Shown here: positions 53,341 to 63,389 of the stretch, piece after piece | Position numbering within the stretch: position 1 is the stretch's first letter | Layout of the letters: each line of letters begins with the position of its first letter | Assembly (NCBI RefSeq): GCF_001625575.1 | Contig: NZ_AUXV01000001.1 | Span: 124,001 to 188,000 of the forward strand | Direction of reading: 5' to 3' | DNA length: 64,000 bases | From: Pseudoalteromonas luteoviolacea S2607 | Lineage (GTDB): Bacteria; Pseudomonadota; Gammaproteobacteria; Enterobacterales; Alteromonadaceae | Position numbers and translations under genes: made by a program | Notes under the pieces: generated by a model | Databases searched by the model: none | Told to the model about the DNA's origin: nothing | What the model saw: the letters and a program-made list of their open reading frames with translations, nothing else

Positions 53341-54484
53341 CTATTACCTCCGCAACTGCAATGGCAGCCTGCTCACTGGCATTCAAACGGATATTTCTAT
53401 GAATGTCATAAAAACGTTCAATCAACGCTGTATTGTCTTCTCGTAATAGTGGGAGCAGAGCATCAGTTAGCGCATCTGGGTTACACTCTTCTTGCAGAAA
53501 TTCGGGCACCAAAGGGGCGTCCGCGAGTAAGTTTGGCAAAGAAAAATGCTTAATATTGAAGGTGAAGAAAGTACTAAAAATCTTATAGCTCAACGCCTTA
53601 AGACGGTAGCCCACAACCATAGGCTTTTTATATAGCATAGCCTCTAACGTAGCGGTCCCTGATGCCAGTAAAACGGCATCCGCAGCATTCATTGCCAATG
53701 AAGATTGACCATCAAGTAAAATTGGTCTGAGATCCGGCGCGACTTTATTTAAAATTTGATTAAATTGCTTCTGACGCTTTTCATTCACCAATGGAACGAC
53801 GATCTTTAAGTTCGGGATTTTATCAACCAGTTGCTTAGCTGTTTGAAGGTAAGTTTCACTTAATAACCCCACTTCAGAACCTCGACTACCGGGTAAAAGT
53901 GCCAAAACTGTGTCAGACTCATCCAAACCAATTTTAGCACGTGCCGCCTGTTGGTCAGGCTCTAATGGGATCTCATCTGCCAAAGTATGCCCGACAAAAG
54001 TACAAGGTACCTCATGCTTGTCATAAAAGGCTTTTTCGAATGGCAGTAACGACAGCACTAAGTTTGTTGCCTCAGCAATGGTATGAATGCGCTTTGGACG
54101 CCACGCCCACACGGATGGGCTCACATACTGAATAGTCTTGATACCAGCTGCCTTGAGCGGCTTTTCAACACGCAAGTTAAAATCAGGAGCATCGATGCCG
54201 ATAAACACATCAGGCGGATAATCGATAAAATAATTCACTAACTCTTTTCTGATTTTTAATAATCTTGGTAACCGTCCTAAGACTTCAACCAGCCCCATAA
54301 CGGCCAGCTCTTCCATGTCGAATAAGCTCTTGCAGCCTTGCGCTTGCATTTTTGGCCCTGCAATACCTACAAATTTGGCGTTAGGATATCGCTTTTTGAG
54401 CGCTTTGATTAATCCTGCGCCTAAGATGTCGCCAGACAACTCGCCTGCAACAATGCCAATGGTAATTGATTTTTCGTTTGCCAT
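53330..54484 (-). CDS. lpxB: Lipid-A-disaccharide synthase
   Basis: 384 residues matching GT19 family LpxB: the start [18 protein letters not shown], the middle [20 protein letters not shown] and [13 protein letters not shown], and [10 protein letters not shown] (about residue 200), with donor-binding [11 protein letters not shown]. It joins UDP-diacylglucosamine and lipid X into the lipid A disaccharide at the inner leaflet. Unusually for this operon a hairpin terminator stands 26 bp before its start, so it may have a promoter of its own or depend on read-through. Confidence 0.96.
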   Translation of the reverse strand: MANEKSITIGIVAGELSGDILGAGLIKALKKRYPNAKFVGIAGPKMQAQGCKSLFDMEELAVMGLVEVLGRLPRLLKIRKELVNYFIDYPPDVFIGIDAPDFNLRVEKPLKAAGIKTIQYVSPSVWAWRPKRIHTIAEATNLVLSLLPFEKAFYDKHEVPCTFVGHTLADEIPLEPDQQAARAKIGLDESDTVLALLPGSRGSEVGLLSETYLQTAKQLVDKIPNLKIVVPLVNEKRQKQFNQILNKVAPDLRPILLDGQSSLAMNAADAVLLASGTATLEAMLYKKPMVVGYRLKALSYKIFSTFFTFNIKHFSLPNLLADAPLVPEFLQEECNPDALTDALLPLLREDNTALIERFYDIHRNIRLNASEQAAIAVAEVIDAN

Positions 54485-54509
54485 TTTTGTTCTTCTGAAA
54501 AATAAAAAA

Positions 54510-54530
54510 ACGCCATACTAAGTATGGCGT
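54510..54530 (-). terminator. Intrinsic terminator between lpxA and lpxB
   Basis: ACGCCATAC (54510-54518) and GTATGGCGT (54522-54530) form a 9-bp stem with a 3-nt loop. On the minus strand it is followed by TTTTTTATTTTT, a strong U-tract, so it should stop or attenuate the transcript coming from lpxA, 26 bp before the lpxB start codon. Confidence 0.8.
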
Positions 54531-54605
54531 CATTATATCAGAACACGCTCTTTGTTATTTGCCTAATTACCCAGAGGTTTTGGCAAGGCAAAGAGATAAT
54601 CTGTA

Positions 54606-55376
54606 TTAGCGTACTAAACCGCGTTCAGAGTTCGCTATAAAGTCCAACATCTGTTGTACAGCAGGGAACTTTTGTGCTTCTTCTTGCAATGAGGCGACTG
54701 CTTCATCAAGTTTTAAGCCTTTACGGAATAGTGTTTTATATGCTCTACGCGTCGCCATAATTTCATCAGACTCAAAGCCACGACGCTTTAAGCCTTCAGT
54801 ATTAATTGCAACTGGACGTGCTGGCGTGCCTGTAGTGGTCACAAATGGCGGTACATCCTGATTAACACCAGAATACATGCCTACAAATGCGTGCGAGCCA
54901 ACTTTACAGAATTGGTGAACACCGGAATTACCCGCTAGGATCACCCAGTCACCAATATGCACATGCCCTGCAACACTTGCATTGTTGGCAAAAATTACAT
55001 TGCTGCCAATCACTGCATCGTGCGCTACGTGCGTGTAAGCCATAAATAAATTATTACTACCAATGATTGTCACGCCCTTATCTTGGATCGTACCACGATG
55101 TATCGTCGCACATTCCCTAATCACGTTGTTATCACCAATAATAAGTTTTGTTGGTTCATCCTTGTACTTTTTATCTTGACAGGCCTCGCCTACTGACGCG
55201 AATTGAAATATGTGATTACCAGAACCGATTTCACTCGGCCCTTTAATAACAACATGTGACTCAATTTTACAGTCATCACCAATAACTACATCATTGCCAA
55301 TGTAACTATATGGTCCTACAGAGACGTTCTTTCCTAATTTAGCACCTGGCTCAATAATTGCGGTAGGATGGATCAC
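54606..55376 (-). CDS. lpxA: UDP-N-acetylglucosamine acyltransferase
   Basis: 256 residues, left-handed beta-helix built of hexapeptide repeats (IGNDVVIGDDCKIESH and so on), with the catalytic histidine in YTHVAHDAVIG (about residue 122-125). It puts the first hydroxyacyl chain on UDP-GlcNAc from acyl-ACP, starting lipid A synthesis. The C-terminal helical part (KTLFRKGLKLDEAVASLQEE) is also present. It follows fabZ by 2 bp. Confidence 0.97.
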   Translation of the reverse strand: MIHPTAIIEPGAKLGKNVSVGPYSYIGNDVVIGDDCKIESHVVIKGPSEIGSGNHIFQFASVGEACQDKKYKDEPTKLIIGDNNVIRECATIHRGTIQDKGVTIIGSNNLFMAYTHVAHDAVIGSNVIFANNASVAGHVHIGDWVILAGNSGVHQFCKVGSHAFVGMYSGVNQDVPPFVTTTGTPARPVAINTEGLKRRGFESDEIMATRRAYKTLFRKGLKLDEAVASLQEEAQKFPAVQQMLDFIANSERGLVR

Positions 55377-55378
55377 AC

Positions 55379-55831
55379 TTAAAACTCTCTTCTAGCACAC
55401 ATTAATTCGGCACTACATACTACATTGCCGTCAACCTTCGCCTCACCGGAGAATTTCCAAATGTTGCGACGTTCTTTAACAAACTGCACATGTAAGTGCA
55501 TTGTATCTCCAGGAACAACTGGTTGCTTAAACCTAGCGTTGTCAATGGCTGCAAATAAGTATAGCTCATTATCAGAGCGGTTTTCGACGGTCTTAAAACC
55601 TAATAGGCCAGTTGCCTGCGCAAGAGCTTCAAGGATCATCACACCTGGGAAGATAGGCTGTTCAGGGAAGTGCCCAGTGAAAATAGGTTCATTCGCTGTC
55701 ACATTCTTTATCGCATGCAGGTATTCACCCGGCTTGTAGTCAACCACTTTATCGACCAAAAGCATTGGGTAGCGATGTGGTAATAACTTTAAAATTTCCT
55801 GAATGTCAAAGCTGTTTAATTCGTTGGCCAA
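55379..55831 (-). CDS. fabZ: 3-hydroxyacyl-ACP dehydratase
   Basis: 150 residues of the hot-dog fold. The active site reads [20 protein letters not shown] with the catalytic His and Glu. It removes water from (3R)-hydroxyacyl-ACP in fatty acid elongation and competes with LpxA and LpxD for hydroxyacyl-ACP, which explains its place between them. Confidence 0.97.
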   Translation of the reverse strand: MANELNSFDIQEILKLLPHRYPMLLVDKVVDYKPGEYLHAIKNVTANEPIFTGHFPEQPIFPGVMILEALAQATGLLGFKTVENRSDNELYLFAAIDNARFKQPVVPGDTMHLHVQFVKERRNIWKFSGEAKVDGNVVCSAELMCARREF

Positions 55832-55842
55832 AATACCACCTT

Positions 55843-56883
55843 TTATTTATCCGTATGTTGTAACTGCTCAGTTAAGCTTTCTAGCGCCTTAATTCGCGCT
55901 TTAAAATCAGAAAGATTACGTAAGTGGGCAATGTTCTTGCGCCATTCTTTATTCGTTGTATGCGGCATGCCAGAAGAGTAAATACCAGGCTTGGTAATCC
56001 CCTTTGTGACCATACTCATACCAGTAATAACTACACCATCACACACTTCGTTGTGACCATTTATAGCCACCATACCGCCAATTTGACAGTGCTTGCCTAC
56101 TTTAACGCTACCAGCCAACACCGAGCATCCTGCAATTGCAGTGCCGTAGCCAATCTCTACGTTATGAGCAATCTGTATTTGATTGTCGAGTATGACATTG
56201 TCATGAATGATCGTATCATCAATAGCACCACGATCTATAGATGTGCATGCACCAACTTCTACGCGATCACCAATAATGACGGTGCCAATCTGAGGAATTT
56301 TAACCCACTCTCCAGATTCATTCGCATAGCCAAACCCGTCACTGCCAACGACTGTGCCGGATTGGAATAAGCACTGTTCACCAATCACCACTTCATGATA
56401 GATGGTTACATTTGCCCAAAGTTTGGTATTTGCACCAATGCGAGCATTTTTACCAATAAAACAGCCTGCGCCGATTTCCACGTTGTCGCCAATAACTGCA
56501 CCTGACTCAATCACTGCGTTAGCGGCAACTTTTACGTTTTCGCCTAATACTGCGCTTTCGTCTATAGATGCACTTGGGTGGGTATTACTTGCTGCACTTG
56601 GCGTCGTATCCATATATTGCGCTAACTTCGCGTAAGCGACATATGGGTTATCACAGATAAGTTTATTACCTGTGAAATACTCTGCTTCATCTGCTGACAA
56701 GATTACAGCACCGGCTTGTGTCGACTCTAATTGACTGCGGTACTTTTTGTTTGCCAAAAACGCAATGTCTTGGCCCTTGGCACTTACCAAGGTCGCGATT
56801 TTCACTATTGGCTGATTGGCATCCCCTTCTAGAGAGGCACCCAAATAATCAGCCAACTGTGACAACGTGTATTGTTTCGTCAT
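55843..56883 (-). CDS. lpxD: UDP-3-O-acylglucosamine N-acyltransferase
   Basis: 346 residues. An N-terminal uridine-binding domain (to about 100) is followed by a beta-helix of hexapeptide repeats ([20 protein letters not shown] and others) with the catalytic histidine in QIAHNVEIG (about residue 240) and a C-terminal helix. It adds the N-linked hydroxyacyl chain in lipid A synthesis. The start ATG overlaps the stop codon of skp (TAATG). Confidence 0.97.
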   Translation of the reverse strand: MTKQYTLSQLADYLGASLEGDANQPIVKIATLVSAKGQDIAFLANKKYRSQLESTQAGAVILSADEAEYFTGNKLICDNPYVAYAKLAQYMDTTPSAASNTHPSASIDESAVLGENVKVAANAVIESGAVIGDNVEIGAGCFIGKNARIGANTKLWANVTIYHEVVIGEQCLFQSGTVVGSDGFGYANESGEWVKIPQIGTVIIGDRVEVGACTSIDRGAIDDTIIHDNVILDNQIQIAHNVEIGYGTAIAGCSVLAGSVKVGKHCQIGGMVAINGHNEVCDGVVITGMSMVTKGITKPGIYSSGMPHTTNKEWRKNIAHLRNLSDFKARIKALESLTEQLQHTDK

Positions 56884-57401
56884 TATTTTTTGCTAACTAC
56901 TTCAACAATTTCATTTGATAGATCGCTAACTTTATCAGGGTTGAAGTAAATTGTCGTTTCTTTTACGCGAACTTCGTCAAACTTTCCTTTTTTGGCAACA
57001 TCTTGAATTGCATCAAAGATTAGTTTTTGGACTTTAGCCAACTCTTGGTTTTGACGTTGTTTAATCTCTTGCTCTAAAGGACGTCCCTTTTCTGCAAGTG
57101 TTTTCTGCATTTGCTGAATTTTGTCACGTAGTGCAGTTTTCTGCTCTTCGCTCATCGTCGCGCTTTCGCGTTTGAATTTTTCAGCTTCAAAACGAATATC
57201 GCCTTGTAGTTTTTCAAGTTCTTGGCGGCGCTCAGCAAATTCATTTTTTAACGTTTGCTCAATCTTAGCCATTTGAGGTAGCTGAGAGTAAATATTCTGC
57301 ATGTCGATTAAGCCCACTTTATGTGCGAATGCATTAACCGAGTTACCCATTAACAATGCTGCTAAAATACCCATAGCAGATGTTTTAAAAATCTTTTTCA
57401 C
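56883..57401 (-). CDS. skp: Periplasmic chaperone Skp/OmpH
   Basis: About 172 residues from a GTG at 57401 that follows AAGGAG by 6 nt. The longer frame beginning at 57458 would run into bamA, so the GTG is the right start. Residues 1-26 form a Sec signal peptide (VKKIFKTSAMGILAALLMGN ... AFA). The mature part is the long helical Skp coiled coil (about 45-130: MAKIEQTLKNEFAERRQELE). It keeps outer-membrane proteins soluble on the way to BamA. The TAA overlaps the lpxD start codon. Confidence 0.95.
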   Translation of the reverse strand: MKKIFKTSAMGILAALLMGNSVNAFAHKVGLIDMQNIYSQLPQMAKIEQTLKNEFAERRQELEKLQGDIRFEAEKFKRESATMSEEQKTALRDKIQQMQKTLAEKGRPLEQEIKQRQNQELAKVQKLIFDAIQDVAKKGKFDEVRVKETTIYFNPDKVSDLSNEIVEVVSKK

Positions 57402-57411
57402 AATAAACTCC

Positions 57412-59883
57412 TTAGAAAGTATTGCTGATGTTGAAGCTGATGTTTTGAGTGTCATCATCGTCTTCTTTTTTCAGCGGATACGCAAAACTAATTAACATCG
57501 GCCCCATTGGAGATATCCATTGAATAGATAAACCCGTTGAAACCCTAAAACGGCCAGGATCAGAAAAATCTGATAATTGTTTGTATTGATCTTCTGGCAA
57601 GTTCGTATAACGACTTACGTCGAACTCAGTGTCCCATACGTTAGCGGCATCTACGAAGAAGCTAGTACGTACTGAACTTGTATTTTCTTCATCTAGGAAA
57701 GGTGTTGGTACTATCATCTCTGCACCTAACACAGCTTTGGCATTACCACCGATACGTCCAAGAGGTACTAATTGGTCAAACTGCGGATCGCCGCCAATTG
57801 TGCCCGTTGTTGTTCCATCAGGCAGTGGCGTACCTGGCAAGCTCAGAGGACGACGCTGAACTGCTTGAGGCAAGATAGTGTTTCTTTCGAAACCTCTCAG
57901 CTCCATTTCAGTGATGCGGTAGAATTCTTGGAACGGCAATACCTGTTCAAAGCCATTCTTCTCACCATAACCATTACCATAAGCCAGTGCTGCTCGCGTC
58001 GAGAATACCCAACGGTGATCATTACTAATTGGCCAATAAAAACGAGAGTCGTAGCTCAACTTAAAGTAATTCAAGTCTGAATTAGGTGTCGTAAAGTTAA
58101 AGTTTGCCGACTGACGTGAACCGTCTGTTGGGAACATACCTCGGTTAACGGTAATACGAGACCAACCAATACCTAACTCAAATTTCGTAAAGTCGAATCC
58201 ATCATCTGGGTTATTAGGATCTTCGAAAGTAAGTCTCATAACGCGCGTTTGCTCGTAGTCAGCAATGCGATCTAGATCTTCTTCAATCCAGCGGAAACTA
58301 AAGTTCAAGCGGTTGACTGGGTTAATTGGAATACCAAAGTGTGTACCAATACCATAGCTACGTGAATCGTAATCTACGAGGCCGATTTCACCACCATCAA
58401 AGTTGCTGTAGAAAATACTGCTACCTTGAGAAATACCATCTGGTGTGAAATATGGATCGGTATAAGAAACACTGTATCGTGTTGAAGCGCGTGATGTGTT
58501 GATATTAAATGCAACCTGATCACCAGAGCCTAAGAAGTTAGACTCACTCACACCAACATTAAACTGCAAGCCAGCATACGAACCGTACGCAACACCCGCT
58601 TGGAAACTACCAGCAGGTTGCTCTTTTACATTGAAATCGACATCTACTTGGTCATCGACACCTGGGATCGGCTTAACTTCAAACTCGACCTTTTCCATGT
58701 ACGGTAAACGTTGAATTTGCAGTTTCGAACGCTCTAGGCTCTGGTTCGACAACCATGCACCTTCCAATTGAGTCATTTCCCTGCGCACCACGTGGTCCGC
58801 GGTATTTTGGTTACCGTTTACTAAAATACGACGAACATACACACGTTTACCTGGGTCAACAGATAGAGTTAAGTGCACTTCTTTGTTTTCATCGTCAATA
58901 TCAGGGATGGTACGAACTTCAGCGTTAGCGTAGCCAAATCTTGCCAAATAGCCTTTAATAAATTCTTCAGATGATGTTACCAATGAACCGTTGTACAGTT
59001 CACCTGACTTCAATGGAACAACACTGCGGATCAACTCTTCACGACCTAACAAATCACCAATGAAGTCGAAACCCTTGACGGTGTATTTCTCACCCTCGGT
59101 GATATTGGCTGTTACATATACTGATTCGCGTTCTGGGCTTACCGACACTTGTGTAGAATCGATGTTGAACCTTAGGTAACCCCTATCAAGGTAATAACTT
59201 CGGATCTTTTCAAGGTCGCCTTCAATAGTTTGCTTTTGATAACGATCACTAGAAAGGAACTTCCACCAAGGCAAATCTTGCTGAGACTCAACTAAACGTA
59301 ATAGTTGCTCATCTGAGAAAAGTTCATTACCAACTAAGTTTATTTGGCGAACCGATGCCGCGTCACCTTCTTCAAAATCAAATTTGAGCTTCACACGGTT
59401 ACGTGGTAATTCAACCACGCTTACATCGATTTTCGCGTTATATTTACCAATACTATGGAAGAACTCTACCAAGCCTTTTTCGATGCCATCGATTACCGTA
59501 CGATCTAGTGTTTCACCAGTACGGATATCTTTGTCATCCAAACTTTCCTGAAGCTGTTCATCTTTGATGTCTTTGTTGCCATCAAACTCAATAGAGGCAA
59601 TTGTCGGACGCTCTTTAACCTTGAAAACGATCTGGTTACCATCACGATAAGCAGTTATATCGTCAAAGTGACCTGACGAAAATAATGCCTTAATCGTTTT
59701 TGAAACTGTGTAATTATCAACCTCATCGCCAACATTAATTGGAATATGAGTTAATGCCGCACCCAGTGCAACACGTTGTAACCCTTCAACTTTTAAATCT
59801 TCTACGATAAAGGAGTTTTGCCCTAAAGCGGCAAAACTGGCGCCAAGTAAACTCGTTACAGCTAAATGTTTTTTTATAGGCAT
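57412..59883 (-). CDS. bamA: Outer membrane protein assembly factor BamA
   Basis: 823 residues. A Sec signal peptide (about 1-21) precedes five POTRA domains (about 25-425: FIVEDLKVEGLQRVALGAAL onward, each with the beta-alpha-alpha-beta-beta pattern) and a 16-stranded barrel (about 430-823). The barrel carries the diagnostic lid motif RGF (ELRGFERNT), and the protein ends with aromatic Phe (ISNTF), the beta-signal. It folds and inserts outer-membrane proteins with BamBCDE. It lies downstream of rseP and upstream of skp in the usual order. Confidence 0.98.
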   Translation of the reverse strand: MPIKKHLAVTSLLGASFAALGQNSFIVEDLKVEGLQRVALGAALTHIPINVGDEVDNYTVSKTIKALFSSGHFDDITAYRDGNQIVFKVKERPTIASIEFDGNKDIKDEQLQESLDDKDIRTGETLDRTVIDGIEKGLVEFFHSIGKYNAKIDVSVVELPRNRVKLKFDFEEGDAASVRQINLVGNELFSDEQLLRLVESQQDLPWWKFLSSDRYQKQTIEGDLEKIRSYYLDRGYLRFNIDSTQVSVSPERESVYVTANITEGEKYTVKGFDFIGDLLGREELIRSVVPLKSGELYNGSLVTSSEEFIKGYLARFGYANAEVRTIPDIDDENKEVHLTLSVDPGKRVYVRRILVNGNQNTADHVVRREMTQLEGAWLSNQSLERSKLQIQRLPYMEKVEFEVKPIPGVDDQVDVDFNVKEQPAGSFQAGVAYGSYAGLQFNVGVSESNFLGSGDQVAFNINTSRASTRYSVSYTDPYFTPDGISQGSSIFYSNFDGGEIGLVDYDSRSYGIGTHFGIPINPVNRLNFSFRWIEEDLDRIADYEQTRVMRLTFEDPNNPDDGFDFTKFELGIGWSRITVNRGMFPTDGSRQSANFNFTTPNSDLNYFKLSYDSRFYWPISNDHRWVFSTRAALAYGNGYGEKNGFEQVLPFQEFYRITEMELRGFERNTILPQAVQRRPLSLPGTPLPDGTTTGTIGGDPQFDQLVPLGRIGGNAKAVLGAEMIVPTPFLDEENTSSVRTSFFVDAANVWDTEFDVSRYTNLPEDQYKQLSDFSDPGRFRVSTGLSIQWISPMGPMLISFAYPLKKEDDDDTQNISFNISNTF

Positions 59884-59954
59884 TTTGTTATCTTTATCCT
59901 TTACAGCTTACGGCGTACTATACGCCACGTGCGCTATCGCCCTTATTACAGAGC

Positions 59955-61307
59955 CTAGAGCCTCGATACGTCATTAAACAGTGCAAAACAAGTCAGAGCT
60001 AAGAGCATCATGGCTCCAAGCTTATAACCTAACTCTTGTGTCTTTTCAGAGACCGGTTTTTTTCGAATTAGTTCAATTAAGTAATACATCAAATGCCCAC
60101 CATCCAACATCGGCAGTGGCAAAAGATTAAAAACACCCAAGTTAACACTAATTAATGCTAGAAAGCTTAAAAAGGCAACTAACCCGTAGCTAACACTGTC
60201 ACCAGCACCTACGGCTATGCCAACTGGTCCACTAATATTTTGAACTGAGACTTGGCCAGTGAGCAAATTACCAATCATATCGAAGCTCAGCGCAGTCAAC
60301 GCATAGGTTTTCTGAACGCCAAGCACGATACTATCGAATACACCGTACTGTCTAGTCTCAATGTAGCCTTCAGGCCAACTTTTCTGTTTGGGTACAACCC
60401 CTAAATAGCCAATTACTTGACCATCTGAAATTTCTCTTCCGTCTGGTGTCACATTAAGGCTAATTTCTTGCCCATCTCGTAATACGGTTATCACACTTTT
60501 CTGATAAGCAGCTTGCTGTACCAATCCAACAAAATGAGTCCAACTCGTCACCTCTTGTTGGTTGAAAGACACAATCACATCATTTGCTTTTAAATCGGCT
60601 CGCTGCGCAGCTGAATCTTCTGCTATGAGTGCTAACTCTGTAGTGATGTCCGGTCTGTACGGATTAATGCCAATAGAAGCTAAAGGCGCAACATCTTTTT
60701 GATCTAGCTTCCAACTGCTCACATCTAAAGTACGTATCGCTATCTGTCCTTTTTCGTCCACAACTTTTATGTCAAGCTGTTGCTCTCCAAGCCCAGACAT
60801 GATGGCAAAGTTCACTTCTTGCCACGAACTTACAGCTTCGTCCCCGATACGTTTTATCGCGTCGCCAGACTGCACTCCAGCCCTTTGTGCTATAGATGAT
60901 TCCGTGACCGAGCCCACTATGGGCTTCACATTTTGCACCCCCACTGAGTACATAATGGCCAATGCTAAAATTGCGAAAAGGAAATTAGCTGCAGGGCCCG
61001 CAGCGGCAACTGCCATACGAGCGTATACTGATTTGCTGTCTAAAGTTTTATCAATGTCGTGTTCGTCCACGTCATCAACGCGTGAGTCAAGCATTCTCAC
61101 GTATCCCCCTAAAGGGATCACAGAGATAGCGTACTCAGTACCCATTTTGTCATACCAAGTAAAGATGGGCTTACCAAAACCGATGGAGAAGCGCAGCACC
61201 TTAACACCCGCTTTTCTGGCAACCCAAAAATGTCCGTATTCATGTACAGCGACTAAGATACTTAACGCAACAATAAATGAACCTAGATTCCAGAAAAAAT
61301 CAAACAT
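59955..61307 (-). CDS. rseP: Site-2 protease RseP
   Basis: 450 residues, zinc-dependent intramembrane protease. The zinc motif HEYGH (about residues 22-26) lies in the first membrane helix; the third metal ligand is in LLPLPMLDGGH (near residue 400). Two PDZ domains (about 125-290) regulate access, and the GxG-like strand in front is present. It cuts RseA to release sigma E in envelope stress. It starts 2 bp after dxr. Confidence 0.97.
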   Translation of the reverse strand: MFDFFWNLGSFIVALSILVAVHEYGHFWVARKAGVKVLRFSIGFGKPIFTWYDKMGTEYAISVIPLGGYVRMLDSRVDDVDEHDIDKTLDSKSVYARMAVAAAGPAANFLFAILALAIMYSVGVQNVKPIVGSVTESSIAQRAGVQSGDAIKRIGDEAVSSWQEVNFAIMSGLGEQQLDIKVVDEKGQIAIRTLDVSSWKLDQKDVAPLASIGINPYRPDITTELALIAEDSAAQRADLKANDVIVSFNQQEVTSWTHFVGLVQQAAYQKSVITVLRDGQEISLNVTPDGREISDGQVIGYLGVVPKQKSWPEGYIETRQYGVFDSIVLGVQKTYALTALSFDMIGNLLTGQVSVQNISGPVGIAVGAGDSVSYGLVAFLSFLALISVNLGVFNLLPLPMLDGGHLMYYLIELIRKKPVSEKTQELGYKLGAMMLLALTCFALFNDVSRL

Positions 61308-61309
61308 CT

Positions 61310-62515
61310 CTACCCCTGATTTGCAATCATCTGCTGTGCAAGCCGACGGGCTTGACTATCCATATCCAAAATTTCTTCCAATGATTCTAAATCTTTTAAG
61401 GCGCTGTGCTCAAGCACCTGTTCATTCACTTTAAATATATCCATAAAGCCTATGCGTTTTTCCAAAAATGCGGCAACGGATACTTCATTTGCTGCATTAA
61501 GCGCGGTTGTCGCTGCCTGGCCATGACGACAGGCATCAATGGCAAGCTTTAGGTTTGGATAACGAGTGTAGTCTGGGTGCGTAAAGGTGAAATCACGCAT
61601 GTCAGAAAAATCTAGGGGCTTTACGCCTGCGTCAATACGCTCTGGATAGGCTAGACCATATGCAATTGGTGTACGCATATCTGGTTGCCCCATTTGAGCA
61701 ATCACTGAACCATCTTGATATTGAACCATGGAGTGGATCATGCTCTGTGGATGGATGACCACTTCAATATCTTCTGCTTGGCAATCGAATAGCCATTTAG
61801 CTTCAATGAATTCCAAACCTTTGTTCATCATCGTTGCAGAATCTACTGAAATTTTTCGACCCATTGACCAATTTGGGTGCGCCACCGCTTCTTCAACGGT
61901 CACCGCCTTAAGTGAGTTGATGTCACGCGTTAAAAAAGGGCCACCCGATCCGGTTAGGAGAATCTTACGGACTCCTACCGCATTAAAGTTAGACTGCACG
62001 CCGCGCTGCACATCTGCAGGCATACACTGAAAAATCGCATTATGTTCACTGTCTATAGGTAATAAGGTAGCACCGTGGCGCTTCACTTTATCCATAAACA
62101 ATTGACCAGACATAACCAGTGACTCTTTATTTGCCAGAAGCACTTTTTTACCGGCTTCTACAGCGGCTAAAGTAGGTAGCAAACCAGCAGCGCCAACAAT
62201 GGCTGACATCACAATGTCGACGTCTTCATGTGCCGCAATTTCACACATGGCATCTGTGCCGCTTAACACTTCAATTTTTGTATTGCTCAAACGCTCACGC
62301 AGCGAGACTGCCGCAAGTTCATCTTGCATCACAACATAACGAGGGGTGTGCTCTAGCGCTTGCTGTTGTATCACCTCAACATTTGTGCCCGCTACAAGCG
62401 CAAACACCTTATATCGCTTTTTATTACGCGACATGACATCTAGGGTTGAGGTACCAATCGAGCCGCTTGCACCAAGAATAACGACCTGCTCTAACTGGCT
62501 TGACTCGACACTCAT
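61310..62515 (-). CDS. dxr: 1-deoxy-D-xylulose-5-phosphate reductoisomerase
   Basis: About 401 residues from the ATG at 62515, which overlaps the cdsA stop codon (ATGA); a longer frame at 62530 is unlikely. The NADPH motif ILGASGSIGTSTLDV is near the start, the metal site includes PIDSEHNAI, and SVDSATMMNKGLEFIEAKWL is the substrate-binding block. It makes MEP, the second step of the non-mevalonate isoprenoid pathway, which supplies UppS. Confidence 0.97.
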   Translation of the reverse strand: MSVESSQLEQVVILGASGSIGTSTLDVMSRNKKRYKVFALVAGTNVEVIQQQALEHTPRYVVMQDELAAVSLRERLSNTKIEVLSGTDAMCEIAAHEDVDIVMSAIVGAAGLLPTLAAVEAGKKVLLANKESLVMSGQLFMDKVKRHGATLLPIDSEHNAIFQCMPADVQRGVQSNFNAVGVRKILLTGSGGPFLTRDINSLKAVTVEEAVAHPNWSMGRKISVDSATMMNKGLEFIEAKWLFDCQAEDIEVVIHPQSMIHSMVQYQDGSVIAQMGQPDMRTPIAYGLAYPERIDAGVKPLDFSDMRDFTFTHPDYTRYPNLKLAIDACRHGQAATTALNAANEVSVAAFLEKRIGFMDIFKVNEQVLEHSALKDLESLEEILDMDSQARRLAQQMIANQG

Positions 62516-63378
62516 AGTGTTACCGTCCATGCATAAAACAACGCAAACATTGGCGCAGCAGCGGTAAGACTATCAATACGATCTAAAATCCCGCCGTGGC
62601 CTGGTAAACAACTACCTGAATCTTTTAGTCCTGCTTCTCGCTTGAACATACTTTCAAGTAAGTCACCTATTGCAGAAAACAGCGCGATTACAATGGTTAG
62701 TGCGCCATATAGCAGCCACTGTTTATGCTCTACTCCCGAGCAATAGCAAAAAATTAATACAAAAACGACCGAGGTCAGTAAACCACCAATTAAGCCCTCA
62801 ATTGTTTTATTTGGACTCACATTGGGCATTAACTTTCGCTTACCTAAGTTTTTACCTGCAAAGTAAGCACCAATATCGGCACTCCACACAATGCCTAGCA
62901 CCACCATAATCAGCACTGAACCAAATTGTTCAGACGCACCATACTCAGCACTTCTAAGAACGTTTAGAGCCAGCCACAACGGGACCAGTGTTAAAAAGCC
63001 AGCAACAGCTGGCATAACCAAACCCTGACTCCAAGCTCGCGCCATTTTCGGGTATCGAAACACCAATAACGTTGCCACAATCCACCAAGCAGCTGCCAAG
63101 GTAAATAGATAATTAGCATCGGCCACTAATTTGCCTGACTGCCATAAACTCTCTATTGGCCAGTGCACATGAAATACTCCAATTAGTGCAGCCGTAACCA
63201 CAACATAACCAGCGCGATGTACTCCCTTCTTTAATCCCATTAAAGACGCCCACTCCCATGCTCCTAAAAGCACAATTGCACCAGCAATCATACTAAAGAG
63301 TTTCAGTGGCGTATAAAATACCAAAAGTAGCGCCAGTGGAGCCAATACCACCGACGTCATAATACGTTGTTTTAACAA
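62512..63378 (-). CDS. cdsA: Phosphatidate cytidylyltransferase
   Basis: 288 residues with eight membrane segments. The CDS signature WSADIGAYFAGKNLGKRKLM, then PNKTIEGLIGG, is at about residues 170-205. It makes CDP-diacylglycerol, the precursor of all membrane phospholipids. It starts 11 bp after uppS and overlaps dxr by 4 bp. Confidence 0.97.
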   Translation of the reverse strand: MLKQRIMTSVVLAPLALLLVFYTPLKLFSMIAGAIVLLGAWEWASLMGLKKGVHRAGYVVVTAALIGVFHVHWPIESLWQSGKLVADANYLFTLAAAWWIVATLLVFRYPKMARAWSQGLVMPAVAGFLTLVPLWLALNVLRSAEYGASEQFGSVLIMVVLGIVWSADIGAYFAGKNLGKRKLMPNVSPNKTIEGLIGGLLTSVVFVLIFCYCSGVEHKQWLLYGALTIVIALFSAIGDLLESMFKREAGLKDSGSCLPGHGGILDRIDSLTAAAPMFALFYAWTVTL

Positions 63379-63389
63379 ATTTTATACCT

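Noticed and set aside
57402..57458. N-terminal extension of skp
   Set aside because: It would overlap the end of bamA and lacks a ribosome binding site; the GTG at 57401 with AAGGAG gives a proper signal peptide.
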